The notes beneath the pieces are model-generated. The model ran no database searches and was not told the origin of the DNA. It saw only the letters and a list, made by a program, of their open reading frames with translations. A program made the position numbers and the translations under genes. Shown one piece after another: positions 16,472 through 24,500 of a DNA stretch of 64,000 nucleotides. Within the stretch, counting starts at the first letter, position 1. Every line of letters begins with the position of its first letter. This DNA comes from Candidatus Competibacteraceae bacterium (GTDB lineage: Bacteria > Pseudomonadota > Gammaproteobacteria > Competibacterales > Competibacteraceae): positions 2,987,001 to 3,051,000 of the forward strand of contig CP065007.1 in the NCBI GenBank assembly GCA_016699715.1, written 5' to 3'.

Positions 16472-17536
16472 TCAGCGCGCACGAACCCGACCGCCGGGGT
16501 CGAAGCGCCAGGGGCTTTCGATCCGCAGCAGGTCAACCTGTCGGCGCAGTTCGGCCGGGAAGGGGGGATAGGGCGCGGCCAGTTCGACGATGCGCCGGGC
16601 CGCCCGGTCGAGTTCAACATTGCCGGAGGAACGCAGGATGCGGACTTCCCGCAAGCCACCGTCGGCTCGGATCGCGACCTCCAACAGAGGACCAGCGCTG
16701 AGATTCAATCGCCGAGCCGTGTCGGGAAAGTTCATCTCGCCGACGCGCGTGACCTTGCGCGCCCAGTCGGCGGCGTAAAAACCGGCCATCGACCGCGTGT
16801 CAGCCAAGTTAACCCGCCGGCTGCGTAGCCCGGCGTTCGCTCGTTGCTGGATTTCCGTGTCCAGGCTGGCAATCTGTCCCAGTAGGGTGGCGCTGTTCAG
16901 CGGACCGCGAGCACGGGTTCCGCCAGGAGCAGAGGGCTGCTTGGCAACGCGGCTGGGTCGAGTCGGTTTCGGCGCGACCGGTTTTGCCGCGGGTGATTGG
17001 GCGGGATGAAGCGGTTTGGCGAGCGGTTTTGCCTCGACTTTCCGAGCCGGTTTTGGAGAAGAGGGCGGCTTTGGCTTGGCGGGCGGCTTTGTTGCAACCT
17101 TCCGAGCCGGTTTTGGAGAAGAGGGCGGCTTTGGCTTGGCGGGCTTGGCGGGCTTGGCGGGCTTGGCTGCGATGATCGGCTTGATCTGGGTTACCGGGGT
17201 GGGGGATCGAGCCGGTTCAACCGGCTTGGGCATCGGTTTCGATACGGGTGGGGGCAGCTCGGCGAGGACGGCGGACTCCGGGGGCTGAGCGACCGGTGAC
17301 GGCGGGGCGGCAGCGGCCGGGGTGGCAGGTTCCGGGATAGAAGTCGTCCTGGCGGGTTCCACCGGTACCGGGGCGGGTGGCAGCAGCACGACTTCGAAGC
17401 GCGGTGGCTTGGAATGACGAATTGTCCACCAATCGGCCGGTATGCCGAACAGCAGGGCGAGGTGCAGACCGGAGGCCAGCAGCAACGCCAGCAGCAGTCG
17501 GCCGGTAATCTCGGTGTCGCGCGCGATTCCGCTCAT
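16472..17536 (-). CDS. tonB: TonB-family energy transducer with Pro/Lys/Ala spacer
   Basis: A 354-residue protein with one N-terminal transmembrane segment (LLLALLLASGLHLALLFGI), a long periplasmic spacer rich in Pro, Lys and Ala, and a C-terminal TonB-like domain (YAADWARKVTRVGEMNFP, then GPLLEVAIRADGGLREVRILRSSG). TonB proteins couple inner-membrane proton motive force to outer-membrane transporters. No exbB or exbD lies nearby. It sits between gshB and algH exactly where Pseudomonas keeps tonB3, a paralogue linked to twitching motility, so a role in pilus function is possible. The spacer contains internal tandem repeats listed separately. Confidence 0.85.
   Translation of the reverse strand: MSGIARDTEITGRLLLALLLASGLHLALLFGIPADWWTIRHSKPPRFEVVLLPPAPVPVEPARTTSIPEPATPAAAAPPSPVAQPPESAVLAELPPPVSKPMPKPVEPARSPTPVTQIKPIIAAKPAKPAKPAKPKPPSSPKPARKVATKPPAKPKPPSSPKPARKVEAKPLAKPLHPAQSPAAKPVAPKPTRPSRVAKQPSAPGGTRARGPLNSATLLGQIASLDTEIQQRANAGLRSRRVNLADTRSMAGFYAADWARKVTRVGEMNFPDTARRLNLSAGPLLEVAIRADGGLREVRILRSSGNVELDRAARRIVELAAPYPPFPAELRRQVDLLRIESPWRFDPGGRVRAR
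17040..17144. repeat. 45-bp direct repeat in the tonB spacer
   Basis: Bases 17040-17084 and 17100-17144 are identical over 45 bp with a 60-bp period. They are followed by a short run of a 9-bp unit (GGCTTGGCG) to about 17164. In the minus-strand gene they encode repeated Lys-Pro-Ala-rich segments of the TonB spacer. Such repeats can change copy number by slippage and alter spacer length. Confidence 0.85.
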
Positions 17537-17557
17537 TCATTACCGAACCGGTGGTTG

Positions 17558-18508
17558 TCAGCGCCGCAAGCGCCGTTCGATGGCGGCCATCAAATCGGCA
17601 CCGATATCCAGCCCGAACTGGGCATCCAGTTCCCGCGCGCAGGTCGGGCTGGTGACGTTGATTTCGGTCAGAAAGTCGCCGATCACGTCCAGACCGACGA
17701 ATAGCAGATCCATTTCGCGCAGGCGCGGAGCGACCTGGGCGCAGATCCAGCGGTCACGGTCGCTAAGCGACCGGCCCTCGCCGCGGCCGCCGGCCGCCAG
17801 ATTGGCGCGGGTCTCGCCGGCTTGTGGAATCCGCGCCAGCGCATACGGCACCGGTTCGCCGTCGATCAGCAGAATACGTTTGTCGCCGGCCGTTATTTCC
17901 GGCAGATAGCGCTGCGCCATGGTCAGTCGCCGGCCATGAGCGGTGAGGGTTTCCAGAATCACGTTGAGGTTGGGATCGTCTCGCCGCAGGCGAAATACCG
18001 AGGCGCCACCCATGCCGTCCAGCGGTTTGACCACGATGTCGGCGTGTTCGCTCAGAAAGGCCTTGAGCCGGGTCGGCTCCCGATCGACCAAGGTCGGTGG
18101 ACAGCATCGCGGGAAATTCAGAGCGAAGAATTTTTCATTGGCGTCGCGCAGGCTGCGCGGTTTGTTGACCACCAGTACCCCAGCCGTTTCCGCCAGTTCC
18201 AGTAGGTAGGTGGTGTAGATGTACTCCATATCGAACGGCGGATCCTTGCGCATCAGGATGACATCCAGTTGCGCCAACGGCAGTTCCCGCTCGCCGTGGA
18301 AGGAAAACCAACCGCTTTTATCGTCCCGCACGCTCAGTAGACGGGTGCGGCCGAACGCCGTGTCGGCGCGGGCGTACAGATCGGCCTGTTCGAAGTAATG
18401 CAGCTCCCAGCCGCGGGCCTGGGCGGCGAGCAGCATGGCGAAGGTGGTGTCTTTCTTGATGGTGATGGTGGCGATGGGGTCCATCACCACACCGAGTTTG
18501 ATCGTCAT
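17558..18508 (-). CDS. gshB: Glutathione synthetase
   Basis: A 316-residue ATP-grasp enzyme joining gamma-glutamylcysteine and glycine. LGVVMDPIATITIKKDTTFAML is the family N-terminus. VILMRKDPPFDMEYIYTTYLLE, IVVKPLDGMGGASVFRL (ATP-binding Gly loop), ILLIDGEPVPYALARIP and VGLDVIGDFLTEINVTSPT are all intact. It is divergent from the pil-chp chemosensory genes and followed by the tonB-like gene, matching the Pseudomonas order. Glutathione may also serve the arsenic island, although the arsenate reductase here is thioredoxin-type. Confidence 0.96.
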   Translation of the reverse strand: MTIKLGVVMDPIATITIKKDTTFAMLLAAQARGWELHYFEQADLYARADTAFGRTRLLSVRDDKSGWFSFHGERELPLAQLDVILMRKDPPFDMEYIYTTYLLELAETAGVLVVNKPRSLRDANEKFFALNFPRCCPPTLVDREPTRLKAFLSEHADIVVKPLDGMGGASVFRLRRDDPNLNVILETLTAHGRRLTMAQRYLPEITAGDKRILLIDGEPVPYALARIPQAGETRANLAAGGRGEGRSLSDRDRWICAQVAPRLREMDLLFVGLDVIGDFLTEINVTSPTCARELDAQFGLDIGADLMAAIERRLRR

Positions 18509-18633
18509 GGCCGGCGGGTCCGTGAGGTTGCGCGGATGCGATCCGAACCATCCGTGCGGGACGGTCGGGCCGCATCCATGGGGTGCGAAATAGGGACGGA
18601 TACGGATTCTGTCATGGCATCGTGGTCAGTAGT

Positions 18634-18661
18634 ATGCTAAAAATCACAATAAAAAAACCAA
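18634..18661 (-). promoter_or_regulatory. Possible gshB promoter
   Basis: On the minus strand TTGGTT (18656-18661) lies 16 bases before TAGCAT (18634-18639), within an AT-rich patch in the gshB-pilI divergent region. It is about 125 bases upstream of the gshB start. The match to sigma-70 boxes is modest. Confidence 0.3.
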
Positions 18662-18777
18662 TGTGTTGTGGTACGGTCGGGCACGCCATCAGGAACTGAA
18701 GACGATCTATTGATCCGGCGATCCGAGCCCCGAGAGGCTGTTTGCCCGGCTCCAATCCCGCTCAGAGGACCCTATTT

Positions 18778-19350
18778 GTGGCAGATGCGGCAATAACCAC
18801 CCCTGCGGCACCCCCTCATCCGTTGCATCCGTTCGACGTTCTGCTGCAACTCGACAAGCGTATCCGCGAGCGCGCGCCAGTCGCCACGACCGGCGCGCAG
18901 CAATCGGAGATTCGCGGACGGTTGGCGCTGCGCCTCGGTGCATGGAACCTGCTATTCTCCATGGACGATGTAGCCGAAATCATCCCGGTTCCCCACATTA
19001 CTTGGGTGCCTGGCGTCAAGCGCTGGCTGCTGGGGATCGCCAACCTGCGCGGTAAGGTCATCTCGGTGACGGATTTGCGGGATTTTCTGACTGGCCGGCC
19101 CACCGCGCGGCTGCCGGGCAGTCAAATCGTCGTCGTGCGTGCCGGAGAATGGGATTATGGCTTGCTGGCCGACGAGATTATCGGAATGCGGCATTTTGGC
19201 CCACAGCACCGTCTACCTTCGCTGGATAACGTCGACGAGGGATTGCGCCCCTATGTTTCCGAGGGTTTTTCGAACAACAACCAGCACTGGTTGGTTTTCG
19301 ATACCGGCAAGCTGCTGGCCGACCCCAGATTTCTGAATGCGGCCAGCTAG
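18778..19350 (+). CDS. pilI: CheW-like adaptor PilI of the Pil-Chp chemosensory system
   Basis: A 190-residue protein with a single CheW domain: LRLGAWNLLFSMDDVAEIIPVP, then GVKRWLLGIANLRGKVISVTDLRDFL and VVRAGEWDYGLLADEIIGM. It links the receptor PilJ to the kinase ChpA for control of type IV pilus extension and retraction. The GTG at 18778 has GAGGA eight bases upstream. An in-frame TTG at 18742 is less likely. In Pseudomonas two response regulators, pilG and pilH, lie between gshB and pilI, and they are absent here. Confidence 0.92.
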   Translation: MADAAITTPAAPPHPLHPFDVLLQLDKRIRERAPVATTGAQQSEIRGRLALRLGAWNLLFSMDDVAEIIPVPHITWVPGVKRWLLGIANLRGKVISVTDLRDFLTGRPTARLPGSQIVVVRAGEWDYGLLADEIIGMRHFGPQHRLPSLDNVDEGLRPYVSEGFSNNNQHWLVFDTGKLLADPRFLNAAS

Positions 19351-19419
19351 GTTTTCGAGAGTTTCCCCGCGGTAAGATCGGACGGGGTCGGTCAGGGTTA
19401 AGTTCAACGAGAAATTGAA

Positions 19420-21486
19420 ATGCGTGACTCGCGAGATCATTCGGCGCTGAAAGGATTTTCCATCACTTACCTGGCGCTGCTGGGTGCATTGGTGCTGTCT
19501 GTCGTGCTGATGGGCGTTACCTTTTTCCTGCTGGAGCGGCAGGACGAGCGCAACGAAACTCAGTTGAAGCTGGCCAGCGAACAGCGCCTGCTGTCACGCT
19601 CGATCGTCACGGAAGCCTTGGGGGCCGCTCGCGGCAAGGAAGCCGCGTTCGCCAAGCTCAAGCAAAGCCGGGACCGCTTCGAACAGATACTCAACGATCA
19701 GAAAAGCGGCAGCGAAGCGTTGAACTTGCCACCGCCACCGGCCGAACTCAAACCATTTCTGGAGGAGCTGGGCAACCGTTGGAGTCCGGTCAAGAACGAA
19801 TGCGACACCATTCTGGCCGGGCGCGAATCGGTGATCTCGGTCAGTAATTTCCAGCCGTTGCTGGAAAGCTCCCTGACTCAGATGAGTACCTTGTCCGATG
19901 AAATCGCCAAAAGCATGGCCAATAGCCGGGTCGATCCTCGGCAGGTCTATCTGGCCACCAACCAACTGCAACTGATACAGCGGGTCGAAAGCGACCTCAG
20001 GCGCATGCTGACCGAGGGCGGCTTGAGCGCCGCCGCCACCGCCGACCGATTCAGCCGCAACGTGAACTTGTTTGGCCGAGTCCTCAAGGGCATGCGGGAA
20101 GGCGATACCCGGCTCGGGGTCGACCGCGTGAATATCCCCGACAGCGCCGGCAAGCTGGCCGAGCTGGCCGAGCTGTTTAAAACGACCGAAGCCGAAACCA
20201 CCCGCATCGTCGACAAGGCATCGGAATTGGTGAAGGTCCAGAGCGCCGCGCAAGGCATCGCTGACAAGGGCGACGCCTTGCTGGAAGCGGCCAGCAAGTT
20301 GCTCGAAGCCTATGCCGGTGGCAGTCGCCAGGCAAACCTGTTTGGCATTCCGCTCAACTACCGGATTGCCTACATCCTGGGGGTGATCGCCCTGGTGTTG
20401 CTGATCGTACTGTTCTACGTCCAAAACAACGCAAGCCGAAGCCGTTTGATCGAAGCCGAACTGCGCAAACAGGAAACCGAGGAGCAAAATCGCCGCAACC
20501 AGGACGCCATCCTGCGGCTGCTCGACGAACTGGGCAATCTGGCCGAAGGCGACCTGACCGTGCAAGCCAGCGTGACCGAAGACATCACCGGGGCCATCGC
20601 CGATTCGGTCAACTACGCCATCGAGGCTTTGCGCGATCTGGTGTCCACGATCAACAGCACCTCGGGATTGGTTGCCGCCGCCGTGCAGGAAACCAGCGCC
20701 ATCGCCGATCGATTGGCCAAGTCCAGCGAAATCCAGGCCCGGCAAATCGAAAACGCCAGCGCCACCGTCATGCAGATGGCGCAATCCATGGACGAGGTGT
20801 CGTCGAAGACCGCCGCCTCCGCCGAAGTGGCCGAGAAATCGGTGGGCATCGCCCACGAAGGCGGCGACCGGGTGCGACGCACCATCAACGGCATGAACAC
20901 CATCCGCGAGCACATCCAGGACACCTCCAAGCGCATCAAGCGGCTGGGCGAATCCTCGCAGGAAATCGGCGACATCGTGGCGCTGATCAACGACATCGCG
21001 GACCAGACCAATATCCTGGCGTTGAACGCCGCGATTCAAGCCTCGGCGGCGGGCGACGCCGGTCGCGGTTTTGCGGTGGTCGCCGACGAAGTGCAGCGGT
21101 TGGCGGAGCGCTCCAGTAACGCCACCAAACGCATCGAAACCCTGGTCAAGACCATTCAGGCCGACACCAACGAGGCGGTGATCTCCATGGAAAAGAGCAC
21201 CACCGAGGTGGTCGGCGGCGCGGGATTGGCGGAAAAAGCCGGCGAGGCACTGGAAGAGATTGAAAAGGTATCCGCCAACCTGGCCGAACTGATCGACGAA
21301 ATCTCCAAATCCGCCGGCCGGGTCTCGGAGATGGCTTCGCGGGTATCGGGTGCGATGACTTCCATCAACGAAATTACCGGGCAGACCGCCGAGAGCAGCG
21401 TGGCGACCGCATCCGCCATCGGTAAATTGAACCAGTTGGCGCAGGAACTGCGGCAATCGGTGGCCGGGTTCAGGCTGCCTGGTTGA
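19420..21486 (+). CDS. pilJ: Methyl-accepting chemotaxis protein PilJ
   Basis: A 688-residue transmembrane receptor for twitching motility. Transmembrane helices lie near residues 14-37 and 313-331 and enclose a mostly helical periplasmic sensory region of about 275 residues. The cytoplasmic part has a HAMP-like linker (LGNLAEGDLTVQASVTEDITG) and the conserved hairpin tip DQTNILALNAAIQASAAGDAG, followed by GFAVVADEVQRLAERS. It is 69 bases downstream of pilI and followed by chpA. No pilK (CheR-type methyltransferase) gene lies next to it, so methylation-based adaptation is uncertain. Confidence 0.95.
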   Translation: MRDSRDHSALKGFSITYLALLGALVLSVVLMGVTFFLLERQDERNETQLKLASEQRLLSRSIVTEALGAARGKEAAFAKLKQSRDRFEQILNDQKSGSEALNLPPPPAELKPFLEELGNRWSPVKNECDTILAGRESVISVSNFQPLLESSLTQMSTLSDEIAKSMANSRVDPRQVYLATNQLQLIQRVESDLRRMLTEGGLSAAATADRFSRNVNLFGRVLKGMREGDTRLGVDRVNIPDSAGKLAELAELFKTTEAETTRIVDKASELVKVQSAAQGIADKGDALLEAASKLLEAYAGGSRQANLFGIPLNYRIAYILGVIALVLLIVLFYVQNNASRSRLIEAELRKQETEEQNRRNQDAILRLLDELGNLAEGDLTVQASVTEDITGAIADSVNYAIEALRDLVSTINSTSGLVAAAVQETSAIADRLAKSSEIQARQIENASATVMQMAQSMDEVSSKTAASAEVAEKSVGIAHEGGDRVRRTINGMNTIREHIQDTSKRIKRLGESSQEIGDIVALINDIADQTNILALNAAIQASAAGDAGRGFAVVADEVQRLAERSSNATKRIETLVKTIQADTNEAVISMEKSTTEVVGGAGLAEKAGEALEEIEKVSANLAELIDEISKSAGRVSEMASRVSGAMTSINEITGQTAESSVATASAIGKLNQLAQELRQSVAGFRLPG

Positions 21487-21599
21487 GGTTGGTTGGCGAA
21501 ACGGGGTTCGGGGATGCAAAAACGCACGGTTGTCCCGAAAAGCTTGGGGCCGAATGGCAACAACCGGTCGGACCGGGTATCCGGCGCGGAGGCAGCGTA

Positions 21600-24500
21600 A
21601 TGGCCTCTCCGGATCGTGACGCCGGTAACCCTTTGACGCGCCTTAAAGATGACCTGCTACTCGCTCTGAGCCGGATCCGGCCCAATCTGGATCCATATCG
21701 CGAGGATGGCCCCGATCTGGCATCGCTGGAAGCGATGCTCGGCACCATTGATCGGATCCACGACCCGTTGGCGATGCTGGAGCATCGCGAGGCGGTCGTC
21801 CTGTTGGATGAAATGCGTTCGACGAGCTTGGCGCTGATGAAGGGAACGTTTCATCTCCGCGACCTGGCGATGCTACAGCAGGCCGCCGAACATCTGATTG
21901 GCTATCTGAATGCTTGCCTGTCTCCCCACGACCAGCGTCCGGATGACAAATTGCTGGAGATGGCGGATACCCTACGGCTGGCGCGATCAAGCGCGCCAGC
22001 CGCCGACATCGATACCGATACCGATACCGATACCGATACCGATACCGAACCAGCCGTCGATCCCATGGAAGCATTCACGGCGCTGCACGCGATCATGGAT
22101 ATTCTGAAGCGACTGCGGCAAACCGTCGCCACCGAATTGGAAAATGCCGCCGACCAACCGGAATCCTGGGCGGCACTACAAGACGATCTGCGGACACTCC
22201 ATCAGGTGCTGGCCGAACGAAAATGGACCCGCGCCACCGCAGTGCTCGGCCGGCTGAACCGGCTCGTCGAGGTGCTGGCCGCCGGTGCCGCCGAGCACTA
22301 TGGCCCGCTGGTTAACGGGATCTGCGCCGAAATCCTGACTGGGCTGGGCCACTGCCTGGAACCTCTGAGCGGCGGAGGGCCGGCACCGAAGACGATTTTG
22401 CTCGCGGCGGAAGAACAGCTGGCCCAGATGGAGACCCTGCTCAATTTGCCGGCGTTGACTGAAACATCGGCGTTTCCACCGCCCTGCCCCGTATCCGGGG
22501 GGCCGGATACGAGGCAGGGTGTGTCCGAGATCGACAGGATCGCACCGTCCACGCCAGAGGCCGCAACCGGTGTCACCGGGTTTGAGACCTTGCTCGGACT
22601 AACGGATGCCGATCCTGAATTCATCGAGGTTTTTTTAGAGGAAGCACGCGGCGAGCTGGCCGCCGTGCGGGAGCAATTGCTCCGCTGGCAGGAAAATTTG
22701 CAGGATCGTGACGCGCTGGCCATCATCCGCCGCGCTTTCCATACCCTCAAAGGCAGTGGGCGCATGGTCGGTGCGACCGTAATCGGCGATTTCGCCTGGG
22801 AATACGAAAAGTTACTGAATCAGATTCTAGCCGGTGAGGTATCCGCCAGTCAGACCATCATCTCGGCGATTGCCGCGGCGGTAGCGGCGTTGGAGCCGCT
22901 GGTGGGTGAAACCCCACCGCGAGGAGGTGAGCTGGATGCCTTGCCGGTACTGGTGGCGCGGGCACAAACCTTGGCCGCTGGAAGTGAAGAAGCCGAAATT
23001 GAAGAGCCGGTCACCGCGCCGCCGTCATTCCGGGTAGAGCCGGTCACCGCGCCGCCGTCATTCCGGGTAGAGCCGGTCACCGCGCCGCCGTCATTCCGGG
23101 TGGAGCCGGTCACCGCGCCGCCATCATTCCGGGTGGAACCGGTCACCGCACCACCGTCGCTCCGGGTAGAGTCGGTCACCGCGCCGCCGTCGCTCCGGGT
23201 AGAGTCGGTCACCACGCCGCCGTCGGAGCGCGCGGCCGCGTCAGCGATCGATCCGGAATTTATGGAGGTATTTCTTGAGGAAGCGCGCGGCGAACTGGCT
23301 GCTGTTCGTGAGAATTTGGTCCTCTGGAAGCGAAACCTGGCCGATCGTCAGGCATTGGGCAGCTTGCGCCGGGCTTTCCATACCCTCAAGGGCAGTGGGC
23401 GCGTGGTCGGCGCAACCGCGATCGGCGATTTCGCCTGGTGTTTCGAGGATCTGCTGGCCCACGTACTGAACAACACGGCATCGGCGTCCATGGCCATGGC
23501 CGAACTGGTCGAGGAAGCCGCCAGCGCGCTGGAACCATTGATCGGTGAAGCGCCGGTAACGGAAGAGGCGCTAGCGGTGCTGGCGGCGCTGTCGGCGCGC
23601 GCCGACACGCTGTTGCAAGGCGCGCCGGACGAAGTCGTCCCGCCGGCGGTCGAACCGGCCAAACCGGCCAAACCGGCCAAACCGGCCAAACCGGTCGAGA
23701 TCGAGCCGCCGCCGGTTGTGGTTGCGCCGGCCGGCCCGATCAGGATCGAGTTGCCACCGCCCGTGGCGCAGGCCAAACCCGTCGCCGCCGAACTGGAATC
23801 GGGCGCACCCCCGGCGATGGATTTGGAACTGGCCCAGGTCTTCCAATACGAAGCCACCGAAATCCTCGATGCCAGCGATGCCATCCTGCAGCGGCTGGGT
23901 AGCGAGCCCGATCAGCCCGGACTACTGAATGACCTGCGTCGGGGCATGCATACGCTCAAGGGTAGCTCGCGCATGGCCGGCTTCATGACGGTCGGCGATC
24001 TGGCTCACGCCGCCGAATCGGTATTGGACGTTCTTGGCAAGGCGGGAGGTACGACGCCGGTCGTGCTGGATATCCTGCAGCAAGCACTGGATCGGCTGAA
24101 CCGAATGCTGGCGGAGGCTGGCGGCGGCTTGGAACCGGCACCCGCGACCGATTTGATCGGCGATTTGCATCGTTTGGCCGAGGCGGCCGCCGCCGGCCGG
24201 CCGGTCGAGGAACTGCCGCCCACGGCGCCGGCCGCATCTCTTGAGCCGACCGCGGCGCCGGAACCCAGCGCGCTCAAGGCCATGACCGAGCTGGATCAGG
24301 AACTGGCACAGGTTTTCCAGTCCGAGGCGAGCGAAATTCTCGATTCCAGCGATGCCATCCTGCAGCAGTTGCGCGGCGAGCCGGATAGCGCGGAACTGCT
24401 GAACGACCTGCGCCGGGAAATGCATACGCTCAAGGGCAGCTCGCGCATGGCCGGCTTCATGACGGTCGGCGATCTGGCCCACGCCGCCGAATCGGTATTG

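Noticed and set aside
19594..21519. Long minus-strand frame opposite pilJ, and similar ones opposite chpA (23922-25922) and smc
   Set aside because: Mirror frames caused by high GC content. The plus-strand genes have clear domains and the antisense products have none.
22011..22046. GATACC repeats as replication iterons
   Set aside because: They are in frame inside chpA and encode Asp-Thr repeats, with no origin features nearby.
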